Source: Micromonospora trifolii (lineage in GTDB: Bacteria; Actinomycetota; Actinomycetes; Mycobacteriales; Micromonosporaceae). Taken from it: DNA of 64,000 bases. The stretch is taken from contig NZ_JAKKFD010000022.1 of NCBI RefSeq assembly GCF_022229005.1, forward strand, positions 1 to 64,000, written 5' to 3'. How positions within the stretch are numbered: position 1 is the first letter of the stretch; each line of letters opens with the position of its first letter. The notes beneath the pieces were generated by a model. The model did not search any database, was not told the origin of the DNA, and saw only the letters and a program-made list of their open reading frames with translations. Positions 53,610 through 62,372 of the stretch are shown piece after piece. The position numbers and the translations under genes are program-made.

Positions 53610-56606
53610 TCAGCCCCCGATCGCGATGGCGAAGACGTGCATGGTCGGCACGTTCGTCGCGGGCCGGGCGCTGATGTTGGGCAACACGACCGAGGCCACC
53701 GCCTTGCTCTGCAACGCGACACCCACGTAGTAGACGCAGGCGGCGGTGGCCTGGCGGCCGTTGTTGGGCCGGTTCTGGTACGCGGACACGATGGCCGCGG
53801 TGCCCCCGGAGTGCGGCCCGCCGTACCAGTCGGGCGTGCTCAACGTGAACGTCTGGCGGGTGCCGTCGGCGTACACCACAGTGCCGGTCCCCGACACCGC
53901 GCCGTAGGTGCCGGTCAGCAGGAAGCCGAGCGTGCTGCCGGTGCCGGTCACACCGATCGTCTGGCCCGAGGCGATGGCGTTGTCGGCGGCCCCGGAGCTG
54001 ACGTTGGGCCAGCGGAAGTTGACCCCGTTGCGGCTCACCGTGCCGCCCGGGCTCGCACCGGCCTGCGCCAGGGCCTGCGCGGAGAGCGAGGCCCCGCCGC
54101 CGTCGAAGTTGCCGACGTTGGTGTTGCTGTCGCTGGTGATGCCGACGTTGCTGAAGCTCTGCTCCAGCGTCGGTGTGGCGGCGCCGGAACTGGTGACCCG
54201 GTAGGTGCGTCCGGCCTGCACTGTGACGTCGATCAGGTCGGACTCGATCCGGGTGGTCCGGGCCGCCGTACCGTCGGCGGTGTCGACGACAGTGACGGTG
54301 CCGGTCAGGATCCGGGAGCGCAGGCGGACGGTGCCGGCCCGGTCCGGTCGGATGAGGATCTCGGTGGCCAGACCGCTCGCCCAGGTGATGCCGACCGTGT
54401 GCCCACCCCGACCGCGCAGGCCGGTCACCCGCCCGCTGGGCCAGGCCGGCGGCAGCGCGGGCAGGACGTGCAGCTCGCCGGTGTGGCTCTGCAACAACAT
54501 CTCGGCGATGCCGGCGGTGGCGCCGAAGTTGCCGTCGATCTGGAACGGCGGGTGCAGGTCGAACATGTTGGGCGCGAGTCGCGCGGTGGTGGCGAGGTAG
54601 CGGATCAGGTCGTGGGCCCGCTTGCCCTCCTCCATCCGCGCCCAGAAGTTGATTTTCCAGGCCAGTGACCAGCCCGTGCCGTCGTCACCGCGCAGCGCCA
54701 GGGTCCGCCGGGCGGCCTCGAACAGCTGCGGGGTGCCGCGCTTGGTGATCTGGTTGCTGGGGGCCAGCCCGTACAGGTGCGAGATGTGCCGGTGGTTGGG
54801 CTCGGTCTCCACCCAGTCGTAGAGCCACTCCATGATGTTGCCGCGTGAACCGATCTTCATGGGTGGGAGCCGGTCCCGGGTGGCGCGAACCTGCGCCCGG
54901 AAGGTGCTGTCCACGTCGAGGATCTCGCTGGCCCGGGCGCACGCGTCGAACAGGTCCCGCAGGATCTGGTTGTCCATCGTGGGGCCGGCGCACACGCTGG
55001 CGTTCGAGTGGTGGCTGAGCTCCGGTGAGTTCGACGGGTTGGTCACCAGGTAACCGAGGGTCGGCTCGGTCACCAGGGTGTTGAGGAAGAACTGCGCGGC
55101 GCCCTTCATGGCCGGGTAGTTCGTCCGCAGGAACTCGATGTCGCCGTTGAACAGGTAGTGATCCCAGATCAACGTGGACAACCAGGCGCCACCGGTCTGC
55201 CACATGCCCCAGAACGCGCCGTCCACCACGGCGGTGGCCCGCCAGGCGTCGGTGTTGTGGTGGGTGACCCAGCCACCGGCCCCGTACTGCACCTGGGCGG
55301 TCCGCGCTCCGGCCACGGCAAGATCCCTGACCATGTCGAAGACCGGGCCGTGGCACTCGGCCAGGTTGGTGGTGTTGGCCGGCCAGTAGTTCATCGGCAG
55401 GTTGGCGTTGATCGTGTACTTCGAGTCCCAGGAGGGGGCCAGCGAGTCGTTCCAGATGCCCTGGAGGTTGGCCGGCTGGGTGCCGGGCCGCGAGGACGAG
55501 ATCAGCAGGTAGCGCCCGTACTGGAACAGCAACGCCGAGAACTGCGGGTCGTTGACGCTGTTGTGTTGGGCGATCCGGACGTCCGTCGTCTGGTCGGCCG
55601 CGGACGTGCGGCCCAGATCGAGAGTGACCCGGCCGAACAACGCCTGGTAGTCGGCCACGTGCCGGCTGCGCAGCTGGTCGTAGCTGCTCGCCCGCGCGGC
55701 GGTGAGACGCTGCCGGGCGATGCCCTGGTAGTCGCCGCCGACGTTGCGGTAGTTGACGTAGCTGGAGCCGATGGAGATCAGCAGGGTCACGCTGTTGGCG
55801 TTCGTCACCCGTAGGGTGCCGCCGGAGCTGGACACGCTTCCGCCGCTGACTGTCGCGTTGGCCAGGGCCAGGAAACGGACCGCGCCGGTGACGCCCTCCA
55901 TGTTTCCGGAGACGCCGTCGAGGCCGATGGTGGTGCCGTCCGGGCTGGACACCGTTGTGCGCTGCGGGCTGTCGAAGGTGGCGGTGAAACTGATCGAGCC
56001 GGTCCGGTCGGCGGTCAGGCGGATCGCGATTACCTGGTCGGGTGCGCTGGCGAACACCTCCCGCTGGTGACGGACGCCGTTCAGCACGTACGTCGTCGTG
56101 ACCGTGGCGGTGGTGAGGTCGAGCGTCCGGTTGTGCTGCGAGGCTCCGCTGGCGGATCCGAAGGCGAGCCGGAGGTTCCCGACGGTCTGGTAGGCCAACT
56201 GGCCGCCGGGGTTACCCATCATGGTCTGGTTGATCAGATCCTGGGCCTGGGTCCACTGGTTCGCGTTGACCAGCCGGCGGATCTCCGCGAGCGCACCCGC
56301 GCCCCTGGGGTTGCTGGGATCGTGCGGGCCACCGGCCCAGACGGTGTCCTCATTGAGCTGAAGTCGCTCGGTGTCCACGTTGCCGAAGACCATGGCGCCG
56401 AGGCGGCCGTTGCCGATTGGCAGCGCCCGCAGCCAGTCGGTCCCGGCCCCTTCGTCGTACCAGAGGGCGAGGTCCCCGGCGGCCAACACCTGCGGCGGCG
56501 CCGCCGAGTCCGCTCGTGCCACGGCGGTCCACGGCACCGGCAGGAGAGCACCACCCGCGCCGGCCGCGCCGACCTTGAGGGCCTGCCGTCGGGTCAGGTC
56601 TGACAT
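53610..56606 (-). CDS. Secreted GH95 alpha-L-fucosidase (Tat signal) with extra C-terminal domain
   Basis: A 998-residue enzyme. The Tat signal is DLTRRQALKVGAAGAGGALL at residues 3-22. The GH95 body (about 40-800) shows the N-terminal beta domain (ALPIGNGRLGAMVFGN), INANLPMNYWPANTTNLAEC with the catalytic asparagines, and DWVETEPNHRHISHLYGLAP. GH95 includes alpha-fucosidases and alpha-galactosidases; the exact specificity is open. The last 180 residues form an additional beta domain (TVVYADGTRQTFTLSTPDWY) seen appended to other actinobacterial hydrolases, perhaps a binding module. GGAGGATCG precedes the ATG. Confidence 0.93.
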   Translation of the reverse strand: MSDLTRRQALKVGAAGAGGALLPVPWTAVARADSAAPPQVLAAGDLALWYDEGAGTDWLRALPIGNGRLGAMVFGNVDTERLQLNEDTVWAGGPHDPSNPRGAGALAEIRRLVNANQWTQAQDLINQTMMGNPGGQLAYQTVGNLRLAFGSASGASQHNRTLDLTTATVTTTYVLNGVRHQREVFASAPDQVIAIRLTADRTGSISFTATFDSPQRTTVSSPDGTTIGLDGVSGNMEGVTGAVRFLALANATVSGGSVSSSGGTLRVTNANSVTLLISIGSSYVNYRNVGGDYQGIARQRLTAARASSYDQLRSRHVADYQALFGRVTLDLGRTSAADQTTDVRIAQHNSVNDPQFSALLFQYGRYLLISSSRPGTQPANLQGIWNDSLAPSWDSKYTINANLPMNYWPANTTNLAECHGPVFDMVRDLAVAGARTAQVQYGAGGWVTHHNTDAWRATAVVDGAFWGMWQTGGAWLSTLIWDHYLFNGDIEFLRTNYPAMKGAAQFFLNTLVTEPTLGYLVTNPSNSPELSHHSNASVCAGPTMDNQILRDLFDACARASEILDVDSTFRAQVRATRDRLPPMKIGSRGNIMEWLYDWVETEPNHRHISHLYGLAPSNQITKRGTPQLFEAARRTLALRGDDGTGWSLAWKINFWARMEEGKRAHDLIRYLATTARLAPNMFDLHPPFQIDGNFGATAGIAEMLLQSHTGELHVLPALPPAWPSGRVTGLRGRGGHTVGITWASGLATEILIRPDRAGTVRLRSRILTGTVTVVDTADGTAARTTRIESDLIDVTVQAGRTYRVTSSGAATPTLEQSFSNVGITSDSNTNVGNFDGGGASLSAQALAQAGASPGGTVSRNGVNFRWPNVSSGAADNAIASGQTIGVTGTGSTLGFLLTGTYGAVSGTGTVVYADGTRQTFTLSTPDWYGGPHSGGTAAIVSAYQNRPNNGRQATAACVYYVGVALQSKAVASVVLPNISARPATNVPTMHVFAIAIGG

Positions 56607-57060
56607 CGATCCTCCAAACGGTGGCCAGTCCGGCCACCCCGAAGCGTGACAACTATGGGACTCGACATGGGGATCCGCTTGGTGGGGCCAACCGGGACCC
56701 TGCCTGAGCAGGCCGACGTCGGGCCTTGGTGCGCCAGACATCTGATGTGTTTCGGGAAGGTTACTCCGGGGCCACAGAATAGGCAACGGTCGATCGATGG
56801 GTGGGCACTGCGGCCCACCGGCCGGTCAGCAAGACGCATGGGTGGGTGAGCAGCGGCGCACCGACCCGGCACCACACGGCGATCCGCCAGAATCAGCCCG
56901 ACGATCACCCAGCCGGATGGACATACATCAGATGTACGGGGGCGGAAGGCCGAGTCAGCCACGCACCAGCTCCGACATGCGCGCAGAAGCGGCAGCGCAA
57001 CCCCGGTGGGTCCAAGGACGTGTACTGGGAAATCCCGATCGATGTTCCACCGGAGGAACG
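56607..57060. promoter_or_regulatory. 454-bp divergent intergenic region with two ACATC-N-GATGT palindromes
   Basis: No gene is supportable here. ACATCTGATGT lies at 56738-56748 and TACATCAGATGTA at 56924-56936. The two palindromes share arms and are 187 bases apart, between the GH95 gene and the lipoprotein gene. Short odd-centred palindromes of this kind are typical of GntR-family operators. No GntR gene is in the window. Confidence 0.6.
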
Positions 57061-57528
57061 ATGAACCTGACCGCGCTCCGCGCTCTCCTGCCCGTCGCCG
57101 CGCTGGCCGGCCTGGCGGCCTGCACCACCCCGTCCCCCACTCCCGCCGCCCAGCCGAGCACCACGCCGCCGGCCAGCGCCGCACCCGCCTCGCCCGCGAT
57201 GCCACCCACCGCCGTCAGCCCCTCACCGACCCGCAGCACGTCGTCCGGCACCACCCCGGCCGCCTGTCCGGTGAGCGCGGCGACCCTGCAGGCCGCATCG
57301 GGATTGCCCAACACCCACCGGATCGACCCGGATCAGATCAGCTGCGCGAGGCGGTGGGCCACGGCCGGCGTGCTCGCCGTCGACCCCGGCATGCAGGGCG
57401 ACGGTGTGCTGCTGTTCACGCACTCGGACGGCAGGTGGCAGAAGCTGGCCGAAGGCAGCGCACTCGAGTGCACCCCGTTCGGCATTCCGCCCGAGATCGG
57501 CGACCAGGTCGGCTGTCGCGACCACTGA
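57061..57528 (+). CDS. Small lipoprotein of unknown function
   Basis: A 155-residue exported protein. The signal peptide ends in LAGLAAC at residue 21. A Pro/Thr/Ser/Ala spacer of about 50 residues follows, then a compact domain of about 85 residues with four cysteines (TPAACPVSAATLQAASGLP and ECTPFGIPPEIGDQVGCRDH). GGAGG lies five bases before the ATG. No enzymatic motif. The cysteine spacing suggests two disulfides. It is divergent from the fucosidase gene. Confidence 0.82.
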   Translation: MNLTALRALLPVAALAGLAACTTPSPTPAAQPSTTPPASAAPASPAMPPTAVSPSPTRSTSSGTTPAACPVSAATLQAASGLPNTHRIDPDQISCARRWATAGVLAVDPGMQGDGVLLFTHSDGRWQKLAEGSALECTPFGIPPEIGDQVGCRDH

Positions 57529-57606
57529 GCAGCGGCCCCCGTCCGCAATCGGGTTGTTCTCTGCCGGCGCACGGGTGACCATGGGCGGCATGGCGGGAGC
57601 TCGGAG

Positions 57607-58614
57607 GTGAGGTCGCCTCTGCAAGGTGGGCTACCGCCCGGCGGCGCTGTGGTGGTCGGGGCCGTCGTGGAGATCGCCTGCGACGAGTCGGGATTCTCGG
57701 GTACGAACCTGCTGCACTCGAGCGCCCCGGTGATCACGCACGCGAGCGTCGACCTGGCCGTCGACGAGGCGGTAGCGCTCATCACCGCCCTGCGGTCCGG
57801 CTTCCGGTTCGCACCACACGAGCTCAAGTCCGGCCGGTTCCTGCGCGGCTCGGGTGCGCAGCAGGCACTGGCGTGGTTCCTGGCGGCGCTGGCCGGCCGC
57901 GCGCACGTCCACCTCATCGACAAGGAGTTCTTCCTCGTCACCCGAATCGTGGACTTCCTGCTGACCGAGCCGTCGTACGCGGCGGGCACCCGCCTGGCCC
58001 GCGAGCACCATCCGGCGGCTCTCGCCCTCTACGAGGCCGGGCGCTCGGCCGGCGGCGACTGGGCCGCCTTCCTGTCGGCCTTCGTCGACCTGGTTCGGAT
58101 GAAGCGGCGACTTCCGGTCGAGCAGACCGTGCAGCGGTTCTTCCAGGCCCGGGACGCGCTGCGGCGACACGGCCTCGGCACGGTGGCCGCCGCCGTCCTC
58201 GACGGGCTCGGCCCGAGCCACGTACGCGCCGTGGTGGCACGGCTCGACGTCGACGACCGCACGGTCCCTCCCCCGCTGGAACCGCTGCTGCCGGCGCTGG
58301 CGGAGACGGTCCTGTCCTGGAGCGGCGGCCAGCGGCAGGTGCTGGTGACCCACGACGAGCAGAGCGCCCTGACCGCCGACCGGCTGACCCGCCTGCAACG
58401 GGTGTTGGCCGACGACGGCCATCCACCGTCGGCCGGCGTCGACCGGGCCAAGGCGTTGCCGAACGGGGTGTCGCCCCTGGCGGGGCTGGTGATGGTCGAC
58501 TCCCGCGACGATCCGCGCGTGCAGGTCGCGGATCTCCTCGCCGGAGTGGCCCGGCGGATGCCCGACATCATCGACGACGCGCTCCGTCAGCCGCCGCCCG
58601 CTCCCGCACTGTGA
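57607..58614 (+). CDS. DUF3800-family protein
   Basis: A 335-residue soluble protein. The first motif is IACDESGFSGTN near residue 22, with HASVDLA after it, and the last is MVDSRDDPRVQVADLLAGVA near residue 300. These acidic residues are the RNase H-like active-site pattern of the DUF3800 family, members of which occur in mobile elements and defence islands but also as stand-alone genes. KEFFLVTRIVDFLL fits the middle of the fold. Start uncertain: GTG 57607 is used, and a GTG about 60 bases later would begin just before the first motif. No toxin-antitoxin or defence partner is adjacent. Confidence 0.8.
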   Translation: MRSPLQGGLPPGGAVVVGAVVEIACDESGFSGTNLLHSSAPVITHASVDLAVDEAVALITALRSGFRFAPHELKSGRFLRGSGAQQALAWFLAALAGRAHVHLIDKEFFLVTRIVDFLLTEPSYAAGTRLAREHHPAALALYEAGRSAGGDWAAFLSAFVDLVRMKRRLPVEQTVQRFFQARDALRRHGLGTVAAAVLDGLGPSHVRAVVARLDVDDRTVPPPLEPLLPALAETVLSWSGGQRQVLVTHDEQSALTADRLTRLQRVLADDGHPPSAGVDRAKALPNGVSPLAGLVMVDSRDDPRVQVADLLAGVARRMPDIIDDALRQPPPAPAL

Positions 58615-59429
58615 CGGGCAGCCGGGTCACGATCGGCGCGGGCTCGGAGGGCTTGCGTGGTCGCCGGGTCAGCAGGAAAGAACGCCTCGACGGCCAGCCC
58701 GGCGACTGTGACATCCCGCGGCGTACCGAAGAGGGTCGTGGTGCTGACGAAGGACAACTCCTGGTCGCCGCGCCGGTACCGCAGCGGGACGAGAACACGG
58801 GAGAGGGCATCGCCGACCGGTGTCGTGGCGACGTCGCCACCGGGATAGCCGCGAAGCTCCTCGTGCAGGTCGTACAGGATCGGGTCGTTGGTTGACGTCG
58901 CCTGCTGGTGCAGCCGTTTCAGCAGGTGGGCACGCCACTCGGCCAGGTTGACGATGCGCGGTGCCAGACCGTCGGGGTGCAGGCTGAGGCGTAGCACGTT
59001 GATCGGTGGGGTCAGCAGGTGCGACGGTGCGTCCATGGTGAACAGGGCGACGGCAGGGTTGGCGTCGACGAGGTGCCAGTGCTGGTCCACGAGCAGCGCG
59101 GGGTACGGGTGGTGACCGTCGAGGATCTGCCGTACGGCGGCACGTACCGGTGCCAGCTCGGGGTCGCTCAGCTCGTGGCGCGGGTAGGCGGGCGCATAGC
59201 CACCGGCCAGCAGCATCGTGTTGCGCTCGGCCAGCGGCATCTCCAGGTGTTCGGCCAGCCGCAGGATGAGGTCGGGGCTCGGCCGGGACCGCCCGGTCTC
59301 GACGAAGCTCAGATGCCGGGTCGACACTCCCGCCTCGATCGACAGGTCGAGCTGGCTCATTCCGCGAGTTCGGCGCCAGTCACGCAGCAGCTCTCCCACT
59401 GGTCGCCCCGGCCGGGTCGAGATCATCAC
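58587..59429 (-). CDS. XRE-family regulator with MmyB-like ligand-binding domain
   Basis: A 280-residue regulator. The helix-turn-helix is at about residues 12-65 (SQLDLSIEAGVSTRHLSFVE). The C-terminal part (about 95-260) matches the MmyB-like domain, a PAS-like fold thought to bind fatty-acid-like ligands, with HPYPALLVDQHWHLVDANPA near residue 106. It is divergent from a DUF1330 gene, with a 17-bp palindrome 35 bases from its start, so it probably represses itself and that neighbour. The 3' end overlaps the DUF3800 gene by 28 bases. Confidence 0.92.
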   Translation of the reverse strand: MMISTRPGRPVGELLRDWRRTRGMSQLDLSIEAGVSTRHLSFVETGRSRPSPDLILRLAEHLEMPLAERNTMLLAGGYAPAYPRHELSDPELAPVRAAVRQILDGHHPYPALLVDQHWHLVDANPAVALFTMDAPSHLLTPPINVLRLSLHPDGLAPRIVNLAEWRAHLLKRLHQQATSTNDPILYDLHEELRGYPGGDVATTPVGDALSRVLVPLRYRRGDQELSFVSTTTLFGTPRDVTVAGLAVEAFFPADPATTQALRARADRDPAARHSAGAGGG

Positions 59430-59463
59430 TCACCGACCCTAATTCCGCGCCGGAACCCGGGCC

Positions 59464-59480
59464 ATTACCTGGGAGGTAAT
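59464..59480. promoter_or_regulatory. Palindromic operator ATTACCT-GGG-AGGTAAT
   Basis: A perfect 7-bp inverted repeat with a three-base centre, 35 bases from the XRE regulator start and 129 bases from the DUF1330 start. It is AT-rich compared with its surroundings and is probably the site of the divergent regulator. Confidence 0.65.
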
Positions 59481-59608
59481 CGACAGCCCACCAGGACAGC
59501 GGAAATAGTTCTTCCGGCACGACCGATCCGGCGGCACGGCGCGGTGGCCCACGCCCCCGCCGCCGACGCGACCCCGGGCAGAAGACCAGACGCAAAGGAC
59601 GGGCAATC

Positions 59609-59953
59609 ATGACCGCGTACGCACTCGCACATCTCCGCAAGGCACCCGTGCACGCCGAGGTGCTGACGTACCTGGAGCGAATCGACGCCACCCTCGCGCC
59701 CTTCGCGGGCCGGTTCCTCGTCCACGGCGGCGCCATCGACGTCCTGGAGGGCGACTGGCCCGGCGACGTGGTCGTCATCGAGTTTCCCGATCTGGCCCAG
59801 GCCCGCTCCTGGTACCAGTCCAGCGCCTATCAGGAGATCAAGCCCCTGCGGACGAGGCACCTCACCGGCGAGGTGATTCTCGTCGAGGGAGTCGAGCCCG
59901 GCCACGACTCGTCGCGGATGGCCGCGGCCATCCGCCGCGCCACCGATCGGTAG
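59609..59953 (+). CDS. DUF1330-family protein
   Basis: A 114-residue protein of the DUF1330 family with ferredoxin-like (dimeric alpha-beta barrel) fold. Family marks are YLERIDATLAPFAGRFLVHG near residue 22, VIEFPDLAQARSWYQSSAYQ near 57 and the RTRHLTGEVILVEG end. Function in the family is unknown. AAAGGA lies nine bases upstream of the ATG. Divergent from the XRE/MmyB-like regulator, which is its most likely controller. Confidence 0.92.
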   Translation: MTAYALAHLRKAPVHAEVLTYLERIDATLAPFAGRFLVHGGAIDVLEGDWPGDVVVIEFPDLAQARSWYQSSAYQEIKPLRTRHLTGEVILVEGVEPGHDSSRMAAAIRRATDR

Positions 59954-60148
59954 CCCCCGACGCACGTGCGCCGTCCCGAAGAGCCGGACGGCTCGCCGTC
60001 CTCAAGGCACCCGGACCCAGGTCAGCCACGCCCGAGGAGTTCGCCGCCGGATCTCGTGCAGCTGGCCGACCAGCCGTATCGTGAGACACGGGGACGACGA
60101 TCCGCCGTCTTCGATTGAACGCCACAGGTGGTGGTCGAGGAGGACGAG

Positions 60149-60547
60149 ATGATTGGTCTGGCGACCGTCGGCGCAATCGTGGGTGTCCTGCTCGTCGGTC
60201 TCGTGGTCCTGGTCCGTAAGCCGGCCAACACCCGGTCGGTGCTCAGATGGTCGGCCCTGGCGATCACCGCGCTGGTGGCCGCCGTGCTGGCTCCCTTCAC
60301 GGTGGACGACTCGGGCACAGCGGCCAGCTATCTGCTCGGCGTTCCCGTCGTCGCGGCGCTGCTGCCCGTTCTCGCGCAACGGGTCGGTCGGCTGACCACG
60401 GTCGCCGATCTGGTGGCCGCGCTCGTCCTCACCGGATGGGGTCTGCTGCTCGGGCTGGGCATCGGTGTCGCGTTCCTGCCAGCGGTGATACTTCTGGTCG
60501 CCAGCGCCGCGGGCACCTGGGCGCCGCGACCGTCCACAGCCACGTGA
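60149..60547 (+). CDS. Small integral membrane protein of unknown function
   Basis: A 132-residue protein with about four membrane segments (ATVGAIVGVLLVGLVVLV, then three more) and very few polar residues. The ATG at 60149 is supported by GAGGAGG five bases upstream. A small hairpin at 59986-60001 may end the preceding gene. Convergent with the propeller-like gene, six bases apart. No recognised family. Confidence 0.75.
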   Translation: MIGLATVGAIVGVLLVGLVVLVRKPANTRSVLRWSALAITALVAAVLAPFTVDDSGTAASYLLGVPVVAALLPVLAQRVGRLTTVADLVAALVLTGWGLLLGLGIGVAFLPAVILLVASAAGTWAPRPSTAT

Positions 60548-60553
60548 CGTTCC

Positions 60554-61723
60554 TCAGCGCGTGCACCGCCACACCAGCGGCCGGTATGCCTGCTTCTCGT
60601 AGACGGCCCCGACGACAGTCAGACCGTCGTCGCTGATCCCCTCGGCCGTGTAGATGCCCGCCTCGGTCGCCCGGACCTCGGGTCGGCCCGGCAACCGGCG
60701 GGAGGTGCCGTCCGGGGCCACCACCAGCGGCGCACCGTCGGCGACCAGCACATCACCATTGCCGGCGATGCCGTTCGCCCCCGGGAAGGGCAACAGGCTC
60801 ACCGCCCCGGTGGTGAGGTTCCACCGCACCGGCAGCATCTGCACGGCGCTGCCGGTGCGGGCGCCCGGGACCATACCGATCGCCCATTCGCCCTGTGCCG
60901 ATTCGACCGACGCCCGCGGGTAGCCGTCGGGCACCGCCAGTGCCGCCGCGACGCCCTGCGGTGACCACCGGTAGGGCCGTTCGCCCATGGTGCCGACGAT
61001 CGTGCCGTCCTCGGTGATGCCGGTGGCGGACGACCCCCGCTGGCCGATCAGCCGGTACTTCTCGGGGTGGTCCGTCGACCACAGCACAGCCTGGTGTGAG
61101 TCGTCGGACCGGCGGGCGGTGCCGACAATGTCGCCCCGGCCATTGACGGCGTGCACGAGCACCGCGTCGTAGCCGGGCGGGGTGGCCAGGACGTGTAGCT
61201 TCCCGTTCCGGTACAACCAGCCGGTGCCGTCGCCGTCGGTGCCGACCACATAGCCACGGGTGTTGACCGCTGCCGGCTGCCGCGCGGCAGCCGGCAGGAC
61301 CACCGGCGTGCCGTCGGTCCACAGCACGACCCGCCCGTCCTCCTGCCCGGTGCCGATGTCGCCGACGATGTGCCGTCCGGTGGGGTCGACCCGGTTGGCA
61401 ACCGCTACCGGACCCTCGATCGGCTGCGGCAGCCACGACGCCTGGCAGGTGACCGGTGGGCGCGGGGCGGCCGAGCCGGTTTCGGCCGGTGACACCGCGA
61501 GCGCTGGCACGGTCGGAGCCGGCGGGCTGGCGGTCCCGCCTACCTGGACGGCACTAACGACACCGACCCCGGCCAGCACCGTCAGCGCGGCGATCCCGCC
61601 GACGCGCCGACGCTGACGGCGTCGCCGGCCGTCGCGGACCGCCCGGCGCAGGTCGACCCGCGACTCCGGTACCGGCACCGACCGCAGCAGCTCGGCGATC
61701 CGCTGATCGTCTTCCGTGGTCAT
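60554..61723 (-). CDS. Membrane-anchored HAF-repeat/propeller-like protein coupled to ECF sigma gene
   Basis: A 389-residue protein. The cytoplasmic N-terminus of about 40 residues (RIAELLRSVPVPESRVDLRR) leads into a membrane segment at about 42-62. The extracytoplasmic part has repeated motifs such as GRHIVGDIGTG, TRGYVVGTDGDG, GRGDIVGTARRS, EDGTIVGTMGE and DDGLTVVGAVYE, the pattern of HAF repeats and probably a propeller. It overlaps the sigma-factor stop (ATGA). The location and topology are those of an anti-sigma factor, but no zinc motif is seen. Confidence 0.8.
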   Translation of the reverse strand: MTTEDDQRIAELLRSVPVPESRVDLRRAVRDGRRRRQRRRVGGIAALTVLAGVGVVSAVQVGGTASPPAPTVPALAVSPAETGSAAPRPPVTCQASWLPQPIEGPVAVANRVDPTGRHIVGDIGTGQEDGRVVLWTDGTPVVLPAAARQPAAVNTRGYVVGTDGDGTGWLYRNGKLHVLATPPGYDAVLVHAVNGRGDIVGTARRSDDSHQAVLWSTDHPEKYRLIGQRGSSATGITEDGTIVGTMGERPYRWSPQGVAAALAVPDGYPRASVESAQGEWAIGMVPGARTGSAVQMLPVRWNLTTGAVSLLPFPGANGIAGNGDVLVADGAPLVVAPDGTSRRLPGRPEVRATEAGIYTAEGISDDGLTVVGAVYEKQAYRPLVWRCTR

Positions 61724-62235
61724 CTCGGACTCCTCACTGACATCTCGGTGACGTCGAGCACCTGGCGGACGGCCGCCAACGCCCGAGCGGTCTGCGACTT
61801 CACGTTGCCTTCGGAGCAGCCCATCGCGGCGGCCGTGTCGGTCAGCGACAGGTCGCACAGGAACCGCAGGACCAGCACTGTGCGCTGGCCGCGCGGGAGG
61901 CGGGCGAGCGCGGCGAGCAGGCTGTCCCGCTCGGCCAGGTCGTCGTGCGGCGTCACCGGCGAACGCTCCGGCTCTGGCACCGACCCCAGCAGCCGAACCT
62001 TCGCCCAGCTCAACCGCTTCTCGTCGACGAGCTTGTGCACCAGCATCCGATGTACGTACGCGTCGACGTTGTCGGCCCGGCTGACCCGGCGCCAGTTCAC
62101 GTAGAGCGCCGTGACCGTCTGCTGCACCACGTCGTCGGCCAGATGGGCGTCACCGCACATCAGGAACGCGGTCCGATGCAGGCTCGGCAGTCGCGCGGAG
62201 ACGTACTCCACGAACTCACCCTCGGCATCCACCAT
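61720..62235 (-). CDS. ECF RNA polymerase sigma factor, SigE-family of actinomycetes
   Basis: A 171-residue sigma factor. Region 2 is at about residues 8-75 (EFVEYVSARLPSLHRTAFLM, GDAHLADDVVQQTVTALYVN). Region 4 is at about 108-160, with ARLPRGQRTVLVLRFLCDLS and the helix-turn-helix DTAAAMGCSEGNVKSQTARA. This is the SigE-like group in which the neighbouring gene is often a membrane protein with a cytoplasmic head. GGAGGGAG precedes the ATG at 62235. Its gene is coupled to the propeller-like gene. A possible self-recognised promoter lies at 62260-62284. Confidence 0.94.
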   Translation of the reverse strand: MVDAEGEFVEYVSARLPSLHRTAFLMCGDAHLADDVVQQTVTALYVNWRRVSRADNVDAYVHRMLVHKLVDEKRLSWAKVRLLGSVPEPERSPVTPHDDLAERDSLLAALARLPRGQRTVLVLRFLCDLSLTDTAAAMGCSEGNVKSQTARALAAVRQVLDVTEMSVRSPR

Positions 62236-62259
62236 CGAGGCTCCCTCCTCCGCAAGGTC

Positions 62260-62284
62260 GACGGGACCGGACGGCATTCAGGTT
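62260..62284 (-). promoter_or_regulatory. Candidate ECF-type promoter
   Basis: On the minus strand AACC (62281-62284), 17 bases, CGTC (62260-62263), 25 bases before the sigma-factor start. AAC and CGT elements are common for ECF promoters. Such short elements arise often by chance in this base composition, so this is weak. Confidence 0.35.
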
Positions 62285-62319
62285 GCGTCCGCGTCGAAGA
62301 ACGCTGGGAAGCCCTACTG

Positions 62320-62352
62320 CGCGGCCGGGCCGGGGGGTCCCGCCCGGCCGCG
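62320..62352 (-). terminator. Terminator after the DUF6493-like gene
   Basis: A perfect 11-bp stem (CGCGGCCGGGC and its complement) with an 11-base loop, 20 bases beyond the stop codon of the right-edge gene. Confidence 0.75.
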
Positions 62353-62372
62353 TCAGCGAACGGATCAGCGGG

